A stretch of 47,147 nt of DNA, taken from Betaproteobacteria bacterium (GTDB lineage Bacteria; Pseudomonadota; Gammaproteobacteria; Burkholderiales; Burkholderiaceae_D). The stretch spans positions 1-47,147 of the forward strand of contig JANXTA010000020.1 of assembly GCA_025356395.1 (NCBI GenBank), given 5' to 3'. Shown piece by piece: positions 42,056 through 47,147 of this stretch. Position 1 is the first letter of the stretch, and each line of letters starts with the position of its first letter. Both the position numbers and the translations under genes were made by a program. Under the pieces are notes generated by a model. The model did not search any database and was not told where the DNA came from. It was given only the letters and a program-made list of their open reading frames with translations.

Positions 42056-42106
42056 GTTCGGCCGGCTCAGTTGGCCCTCACGTCACCGCATTCTTCAAGG
42101 ACTCCC

Positions 42107-43135
42107 ATGAATTTCGTCACGAAGGCTGCCATCGCAGCGCTCTTCGCCATCGGCAGCGCGCAAGCCGCCGACATCACCGGCGCCGGTGCCAGCTTCCCGG
42201 CCCCGGTCTATTCCAAGTGGGCCGATGCCTACAACAAGGCCACCAGCAATCGCGTCAACTATCAGTCCATCGGTTCCGGCGGCGGCATGAAGCAGATCGA
42301 AGCCAAGACCGTCGATTTCGGCGCGTCCGACGCACCGTTGAAGCCGGAAGAACTCGAGGCCAAGGGCCTGGTCCAGTTCCCGACCGTGATCGGCGGCATC
42401 GTCCCCGTGTTCAACCTGCCGGGCATCGAAGCCGGCAAGCTGCGCCTCAACGGCCAGGTCCTCGGCGACATCTTCCTGGGCAAGGTCACGAAGTGGAACG
42501 ATCCCGCCCTGATCGCGCTGAACCCGTCGCTCAAGCTGCCCGACACCGCCATCGCCGTCGTGCACCGCGCCGATGGTTCGGGCACCTCGTTCAACTTCAC
42601 GAACTACCTGTCGAAGGTCAACGCCGAGTGGAAGGCCAAGGTCGGTGAAGGTACTGCGCCCAACTGGCCGCTGGGCACCGGTGGCAAGGGCAACGAAGGC
42701 GTGTCTGCCTTCGTGCAACGCATCGCCGGCTCGATCGGCTATGTGGAGTACGCGTATGCCAAGCAGTCCAAGATGCCTTACGCCAGCATGCAGAACGCCG
42801 CGGGCAACTTCGTGCAGCCCGACGACACCACGTTCCAGGCCGCTGCCGCCGGCGCCGATTGGGAGAAGAGCAAGTATTACGTGATCCTGACGAACCAGGC
42901 CGGCAAGGACGCGTGGCCCATCGCCGCATCGACGTTCATCATCATGCACAAGACCCAGGACAAGCCGGAGCAGGGCACCGAAGTCCTAAAGTTCTTTGAC
43001 TGGTCGTACAAGAACGGCGCCAAGATGGCCGAAGACCTCGACTACGTGCCGCTGCCCGCAGCATTGGTCGCCTCGATTCGCAGCACCTGGACGCGGGATC
43101 TGAAGGACGCAGCCGGCAAGCCGATCCCCCAGTAA
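42107..43135 (+). CDS. pstS: Phosphate ABC transporter substrate-binding protein
   Basis: Periplasmic phosphate-binding protein of 342 residues. Signal peptide [20 protein letters not shown], cut before ADITG. The mature start [25 protein letters not shown] and [15 protein letters not shown] are signature phosphate-binding segments. ATG 42107 is chosen because of the signal peptide; in-frame upstream codons overlap the Pho box region. A hairpin separates it from pstC. Confidence 0.97.
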   Translation: MNFVTKAAIAALFAIGSAQAADITGAGASFPAPVYSKWADAYNKATSNRVNYQSIGSGGGMKQIEAKTVDFGASDAPLKPEELEAKGLVQFPTVIGGIVPVFNLPGIEAGKLRLNGQVLGDIFLGKVTKWNDPALIALNPSLKLPDTAIAVVHRADGSGTSFNFTNYLSKVNAEWKAKVGEGTAPNWPLGTGGKGNEGVSAFVQRIAGSIGYVEYAYAKQSKMPYASMQNAAGNFVQPDDTTFQAAAAGADWEKSKYYVILTNQAGKDAWPIAASTFIIMHKTQDKPEQGTEVLKFFDWSYKNGAKMAEDLDYVPLPAALVASIRSTWTRDLKDAAGKPIPQ

Positions 43136-43152
43136 ATTCCGGTAGGATTCGC

Positions 43153-43183
43153 GGCGAGACGATCGGGCAACCGGTCGCTCGCC
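43153..43183 (+). terminator. Attenuator-like hairpin between pstS and pstC
   Basis: A 13-bp stem with one bulged A: GGCGAG (43153-43158) pairs with CTCGCC (43178-43183), and the inner CGATCGG pairs with CCGGTCG (one G-T), closing a GCAA tetraloop. GTTCTCTTGT follows. It would let pstS be expressed above pstCAB. Confidence 0.6.
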
Positions 43184-43229
43184 GTTCTCTTGTCGAATGT
43201 TCCAGGCGACGTACTGACAGGGCGCGGAA

Positions 43230-44237
43230 ATGCAAGCTGCAACCACATTGACCATGCCGCGTGTCCTGCGCAGGCAACCCGATCCGAAGAACGCCGTGAA
43301 GACACAAAGCGGTCTGGGCGACACGATCTTCTTCAACCTGACCCGGCTGGCGGCCCTGCTGACGTTGCTGGTGCTGGCCGGCATCATCGTCTCGCTGGTC
43401 ATCAGTTCGTGGCCGTCGATCCAGAAGTTCGGGTTTGGATTCATCACCGAGGCTACGTGGGATCCACCCGCCGAGAAGTTCGGTGCGCTGGTTCCGATCT
43501 ACGGAACTGTTGTCACGTCGCTGATCGCTCTCGTGATCGCCGTGCCGGTCAGCTTCGGCATCGCGTTGTTCCTCACCGAACTCTCCCCGGCGTGGCTGCG
43601 TCGACCCCTCGGTACCGCGATCGAACTGCTGGCCGCGATCCCGTCGATCGTCTACGGCATGTGGGGCCTGCTGGTGTTCTCGCCGATCTTCGCCGCCTAC
43701 ATCGAGACGCCGCTCGGCGCGACGATCGGCAAGGTGCCGGTCATCGGCAAGCTGTTCCAGGGCGCGCCGATCGGCATCGGCCTCCTGTGCGCCGGGATCA
43801 TCCTTGCGATCATGATCATTCCGTTCATCGCGTCGGTGATGCGCGACGTGTTCGAGGTCACGCCGCCGCTGTTGAAGGAGTCGGTCTACGGACTGGGCGG
43901 CACGACCTGGGAGGTGGTCTGGAAGATCGTGTTGCCGTACACGCGCGCCGGCGTGGTCGGCGGCATCATGCTCGGCCTGGGTCGTGCACTCGGCGAGACG
44001 ATGGCCGTGACGTTCGTCATCGGCAACACCAACATCCTCAACGACGTCTCGCTGTTCTCTTCAGGCAATTCCATCACGTCCGCGCTGGCCAATGAATTCG
44101 CCGAGGCCGCGCCGGGTCTGCATACCGCGGCGCTGATCGAGCTCGGACTCGTGCTCTTCGTGATCACGTTCTTCGTGCTGGCGGCGTCGAAGATTCTGCT
44201 GTTACGACTGCAGGCCGGTGAAGGCACCAAGGCATGA
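43230..44237 (+). CDS. pstC: Phosphate ABC transporter permease PstC
   Basis: A 335-residue inner-membrane protein with about six helices and the extra N-terminal periplasmic part of PstC. It has [20 protein letters not shown] and the EAA-type loop [21 protein letters not shown], followed by [10 protein letters not shown], a PstC/PstA hallmark. The stop overlaps the pstA start by 4 bp (ATGA). Confidence 0.96.
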   Translation: MQAATTLTMPRVLRRQPDPKNAVKTQSGLGDTIFFNLTRLAALLTLLVLAGIIVSLVISSWPSIQKFGFGFITEATWDPPAEKFGALVPIYGTVVTSLIALVIAVPVSFGIALFLTELSPAWLRRPLGTAIELLAAIPSIVYGMWGLLVFSPIFAAYIETPLGATIGKVPVIGKLFQGAPIGIGLLCAGIILAIMIIPFIASVMRDVFEVTPPLLKESVYGLGGTTWEVVWKIVLPYTRAGVVGGIMLGLGRALGETMAVTFVIGNTNILNDVSLFSSGNSITSALANEFAEAAPGLHTAALIELGLVLFVITFFVLAASKILLLRLQAGEGTKA

Positions 44238-45103
44238 GCGCCGTCCTCGCCAAGTCCTCGCGCAATGCCGTCTTCACGCGCCGGAAGATTGTCAACAAGG
44301 TCGCGCTGGCGCTGTCGTTGGCGGCGATGGCCTTCGGCCTGTTCTGGCTGATCTGGATCCTCTTCACAACCGTGTCGCTGGGGCTCGCCGGGTTTTCCCT
44401 GCACACGTTCACCGAGATGACCCCATCGCCGAACTCCGAAGGAGGGGGCTTGCTGAATGCGATCGTCGGCTCGCTGATCATGGTCGGGATGGCCACGCTG
44501 ATCGGGACCCCGGTCGGTGTGCTCTCGGGCATCTATCTGGCGGAGTACGGCGGCACGGGCTGGCTCGCCTCGATCACCCGCTTCATCAACGACATCCTGT
44601 TGTCCGCGCCCTCGATCGTCATCGGCCTGTTCGTCTATGCGATCTACGTGTCGCACACGAAGAGCTTCTCGGGCTTCGCGGGTGTCATCGCGCTGGCGCT
44701 GCTGGTCGTCCCGGTCGTGGTCCGCACCACCGAGAACATGCTCAAGCTGATCCCCAACACGCTGCGGGAAGCCGCCTTCGCGCTCGGGACGCCGCGCTGG
44801 AAGGTGATCATGAGCATCACGCTCAAGTCGGCGCGTGCCGGCGTCGTGACCGGCGTGCTGCTGGCCGTGGCACGGATCGCGGGCGAGACGGCGCCGCTGC
44901 TGTTCACGGCCCTGTCCAATCAGTTCTGGTCGCTGGACCTCGGTCGGCCGATGGCCAACCTGCCGGTGACCATCTTCAAGTTCGCGATGAGCCCGTTCCA
45001 GAACTGGCAGGACCTCGCGTGGGCGGGCGTACTCATCATCACCGTGGGCGTGCTCGGCCTCAACATCCTGGCCCGCACCTACTTCTCACCAAAGAATCAG
45101 TGA
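44234..45103 (+). CDS. pstA: Phosphate ABC transporter permease PstA
   Basis: A 289-residue inner-membrane protein. Features include [26 protein letters not shown], the cytoplasmic loop [23 protein letters not shown] and [14 protein letters not shown]. It overlaps pstC by 4 bp; the pstB ATG is 2 bp after its stop, so pstCAB are coupled. Confidence 0.96.
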   Translation: MSAVLAKSSRNAVFTRRKIVNKVALALSLAAMAFGLFWLIWILFTTVSLGLAGFSLHTFTEMTPSPNSEGGGLLNAIVGSLIMVGMATLIGTPVGVLSGIYLAEYGGTGWLASITRFINDILLSAPSIVIGLFVYAIYVSHTKSFSGFAGVIALALLVVPVVVRTTENMLKLIPNTLREAAFALGTPRWKVIMSITLKSARAGVVTGVLLAVARIAGETAPLLFTALSNQFWSLDLGRPMANLPVTIFKFAMSPFQNWQDLAWAGVLIITVGVLGLNILARTYFSPKNQ

Positions 45104-45105
45104 GC

Positions 45106-45888
45106 ATGGCCATCGCATCGTTCCAGGAAACAGAGAGTTCGAAGATCAGCGTCAAGGATCTCAACTTTTACTACGGCAAGTTTCACGCGTTGAAGAACAT
45201 CTCGCTCGAGATCCCGGAGAAGAAGGTGACCGCGTTCATCGGACCTTCGGGTTGCGGCAAGTCCACGCTGCTGCGGACCTTCAACCGGATGTTCGAGCTC
45301 TACCCCGAGCAGCGGGCTGAAGGCGAGATCAACCTCGACGGCGAGAACCTGCTCAGGACGCAGACCAACGTCGCGTTGATCCGCGCCAAGATCGGCATGG
45401 TCTTCCAGAAGCCCACGCCGTTCCCGATGTCGATCTACGACAACGTGGCCTTCGGCGTGAAGCTCTTCGAGAACCTGTCGAAGGGCGAGATGGACGAACG
45501 CGTCGAGTGGGCACTGACCAAGGCCGCGCTGTGGGGCGAGGTCAAGAGCAAGCTCGGCCAGAATGGCAGTGGCTTGTCGGGCGGCCAGCAGCAGCGGCTG
45601 TGCATCGCACGCGGCATCGCCATCAAGCCCGAGGTGTTGTTGCTCGACGAACCGTGTTCGGCGCTCGATCCGATCTCGACGGCGAAGATCGAGGAACTGA
45701 TCGACGAGCTCAAGAGCGACTACACGGTGGTGATCGTGACGCACAACATGCAGCAGGCGGCCCGTTGCTCGGATCGCACCGCCTACATGTACCTCGGCGA
45801 GCTGATCGAATTCGGCAACACCGACCAGATCTTCATCAAGCCGAAGAAGAAGCAGACTGAGGACTACATCACGGGTCGCTTCGGTTAA
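45106..45888 (+). CDS. pstB: Phosphate ABC transporter ATP-binding protein
   Basis: A 260-residue ATPase. Walker [10 protein letters not shown] (46-54), Q-loop [15 protein letters not shown] (PstB-specific), signature LSGGQQQR, Walker [14 protein letters not shown], switch His in [11 protein letters not shown] 45106 is preferred. The usual next genes phoU and phoB do not follow; tRNA genes begin 54 bp later. Confidence 0.97.
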   Translation: MAIASFQETESSKISVKDLNFYYGKFHALKNISLEIPEKKVTAFIGPSGCGKSTLLRTFNRMFELYPEQRAEGEINLDGENLLRTQTNVALIRAKIGMVFQKPTPFPMSIYDNVAFGVKLFENLSKGEMDERVEWALTKAALWGEVKSKLGQNGSGLSGGQQQRLCIARGIAIKPEVLLLDEPCSALDPISTAKIEELIDELKSDYTVVIVTHNMQQAARCSDRTAYMYLGELIEFGNTDQIFIKPKKKQTEDYITGRFG

Positions 45889-45900
45889 GTCGCGTTTACG

Positions 45901-45930
45901 TTGACCGTCGGCGTCGCGGCAGGCTACTAT
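45901..45930 (+). promoter_or_regulatory. Sigma-70 promoter of the tRNA-Pro/Arg/His unit
   Basis: TTGACC (45901-45906), 18-bp spacer, TACTAT (45925-45930), 12 bp before tRNA-Pro. The hexamers match consensus well and no promoter is seen ahead of the next two tRNAs. Confidence 0.7.
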
Positions 45931-45942
45931 TCGCGGCTTCGT

Positions 45943-46019
45943 CGGGGCGTAGCGTAGCCCGGTAGCGCGCCTGGTTTGGGACCAGGATGTCGCAGGTTCA
46001 AATCCTGCCGCCCCGACCA
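45943..46019 (+). tRNA. tRNA-Pro, anticodon TGG
   Basis: A 77-nt cloverleaf with encoded CCA. The acceptor CGGGGCG pairs with CGCCCCG. The anticodon stem CCTGG/CCAGG encloses TTTGGGA, giving TGG. The T-arm GGTTCAAATCC is standard. Confidence 0.97.
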
Positions 46020-46054
46020 GATCGTCGCTCCTTGTTCGGCTTTTCGTTTCCTCG

Positions 46055-46131
46055 CTGCCCGTAGCTCAACCGGATAGAGCACCGGCCTTCTAAGCCGGGG
46101 GTTGTGGGTTCGAGTCCCGCCGGGCAGGCCA
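46055..46131 (+). tRNA. tRNA-Arg, anticodon TCT
   Basis: A 77-nt cloverleaf with encoded CCA. The acceptor CTGCCCG pairs with CGGGCAG. The anticodon stem CCGGC/GCCGG encloses CTTCTAA, giving TCT, which reads AGA and AGG, rare codons in GC-rich genomes. 35 bp after tRNA-Pro. Confidence 0.95.
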
Positions 46132-46179
46132 AGACTCCATTCATCGAGTGCAACGCTCGAAGACTCAAACGGTTCCGGT

Positions 46180-46256
46180 GGTGGCTGTAGCTCAGTTGGT
46201 AGAGTCCCGGGTTGTGATCCCGGTTGTCGTGGGTTCGAGTCCCATCAGCCACCCCA
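46180..46256 (+). tRNA. tRNA-His, anticodon GTG
   Basis: Cloverleaf with the extra G-1 at 46180 opposite C73, unique to tRNA-His, and encoded CCA. The acceptor GTGGCTG pairs with CAGCCAC. The anticodon stem CCGGG/CCCGG encloses TTGTGAT, giving GTG. An integrase gene starts 91 bp downstream. Confidence 0.97.
46230..46256 (+). other. Candidate attachment site (attL) at the 3' end of tRNA-His
   Basis: Tyrosine-recombinase elements commonly recombine into the T-arm and acceptor end of tRNA genes, keeping the tRNA whole. The integrase beginning 91 bp on makes this stretch the likely crossover region. The matching second copy would be outside the window, so this is inference. Confidence 0.4.
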
Positions 46257-46347
46257 TCTCCTGAAAGTCCAATGCCGACAAGCGTTTGCGCGCGGTCGGC
46301 GAGACGCCATCATCCACTTCGCTCATCCAGCTCGATCAGGAGTTGCT

Positions 46348-47147
46348 TTGGGCATCAAGACACCCCGCCTCATCCGCGACCGCTGCGGCGTCTTCTACTT
46401 TCGCTTCCTCGTCCCGTTAGACTGGCGGGCAACCGTCGGCAAGGCGGAGATTCGGCGCAGCCTGCGGACCAAAGACGCGGGCCACGCCCGCGTCGCGGCG
46501 CTTCTGCTCTCGGCCCGCATGGAGGCGATGATGGTGGACCGGAAGTTCCTGACGAACCCGACGCTGGCCGACTTCGAGCACTTGGCGAGGCGCGAGCCAA
46601 ACATCCGCGAGAAGATCCGAATCGACTTGGAGCGGGGCGTGGTCGAGACCGACACGCTGGAGGAGGCCAAGGAGGCCCGCGCCATCGTCGAGCAGATGGG
46701 TCGCGCGCGCATGGCGGTAGAAAAGGCCGTGGCCGAGCTTCCCTCGTCGCGTTGCGGGACGACCTTGGAGCAGGCCGCCACGGACTTCCTGGCCGAGCGC
46801 AAGACGACGCTGAGCGTTAAGGGCACGATGCCCAAGCTCCGAGGCGTGCTGCGGGCGTTCATCGCGTTCGCCGGGAACATCGACGTGGCCATGGTCCTGC
46901 CCGCCGTGGCCACGGACTACAAGAAGAAGCTGCTGGCCGAGGAAAAGGCTCCGACGACGATCAACGACCACTTGGTGGCGCTGACGAGCTTCTTCGACTA
47001 CTGCATCGCCAACAAGCTGGCTCGGATGGAGAACCCCGCTCGGGGACTGCTGATCCCGGGCGCGCACAACAAGGCCGAGTCGTATAAGCCGTTTACCGAC
47101 GAGGAGATGGCGAAAATATTCGAGCCCGGCGTCTACCTCAAACGGAT
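46348..47147 (+). CDS. Tyrosine-recombinase integrase, N-terminal part (runs off window end)
   Basis: At least 266 residues, with no stop before the window end. The N-terminus (about 1-60) reads RLIRDRCGVFYFRFLVPLDWR and IRRSLRTKDAGHARVAALLLSARM, the arm-binding opening common to phage and island integrases that target tRNAs. A central SAM-like core-binding domain (about 150-240) follows: TMPKLRGVLRAF and TTINDHLVALTSFFDYCI, then NPARGLLIP. FTDEEMAKIF marks the start of the catalytic domain; the R-H-R-Y residues lie beyond the window. The start is TTG 46348, 5 nt after AGGAG (46338-46342). It is transcribed away from tRNA-His, the usual layout at the end of a genomic island or prophage. Confidence 0.88.
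   Translation, partial: MGIKTPRLIRDRCGVFYFRFLVPLDWRATVGKAEIRRSLRTKDAGHARVAALLLSARMEAMMVDRKFLTNPTLADFEHLARREPNIREKIRIDLERGVVETDTLEEAKEARAIVEQMGRARMAVEKAVAELPSSRCGTTLEQAATDFLAERKTTLSVKGTMPKLRGVLRAFIAFAGNIDVAMVLPAVATDYKKKLLAEEKAPTTINDHLVALTSFFDYCIANKLARMENPARGLLIPGAHNKAESYKPFTDEEMAKIFEPGVYLKR

Overview
The window is GC-rich DNA from a Gram-negative bacterium. Gene order points to a betaproteobacterium: carA-carB-greA-DUF4149-yhbY-rlmE-ftsH-folP-glmM-pstSCAB, trxA-rho-rpmE, the M48 peptidase/pcd/rsgA cluster beside orn, and dnaX-ybaB-recR with a 4.5S RNA just upstream. This is inference from synteny; I cannot name a genus. Almost all of it is chromosomal core sequence.

Layout. 1-2.75 kb: the 3' part of a rhombosortase gene converges on, and overlaps by 53 bp, a subtilisin-like protease carrying the matching GlyGly-CTERM sorting tail. 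Upstream of the protease, in the same direction, is a small lipoprotein-like protein that resembles the protease's own propeptide. 2.8-4.6 kb: gltX, tRNA-Ala(GGC), tRNA-Glu(TTC). 4.66-6.9 kb: a GrlR-like small protein and a secreted-protein gene broken by three in-frame stop codons without any frameshift. 6.9-9.8 kb: a tight reverse-strand operon (M48 peptidase, pterin dehydratase, rsgA, DUF2007), divergent from orn. 10.5-16.4 kb: MATE transporter, GT-C glycosyltransferase, rpmE (type B), rho with a C-rich leader, trxA. 16.6-23.5 kb: 4.5S RNA, dnaX, ybaB, then pfpI, prfC, an acyl-CoA dehydrogenase remnant and a LysR regulator lying between ybaB and recR. 23.6-30.1 kb: aldo/keto reductase, MAPEG protein, ECF sigma factor with anti-sigma factor, an SsuABC/TauABC-type ABC transporter, transaldolase. 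30.1-45.9 kb: carA, an ORF6N-domain gene inserted between carA and carB, carB, greA, DUF4149, yhbY, rlmE, ftsH, folP, glmM and a Pho-box-preceded pstSCAB operon. 45.9-47.1 kb: tRNA-Pro(TGG), tRNA-Arg(TCT), tRNA-His(GTG), then a truncated tyrosine-recombinase integrase reading away from tRNA-His, which looks like the edge of an integrated element.

How the genes work together. Most encode translation and RNA functions (gltX, tRNAs, rsgA, orn, rpmE, rho, prfC, rlmE, yhbY, greA), DNA replication and repair (dnaX, ybaB, recR), nucleotide and cofactor supply (carAB, folP, pcd), envelope precursors (glmM) and phosphate uptake (pst). The accessory interest lies in the rhombosortase/protease/propeptide cluster, the triple-stop gene, the ORF6N insertion in carAB with its intragenic palindrome, the interrupted dnaX-ybaB-recR block and the tRNA-His integration boundary. 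Non-ATG starts, especially TTG with a good Shine-Dalgarno or a TTGA overlap, are frequent and move several gene starts away from the nearest ATG.
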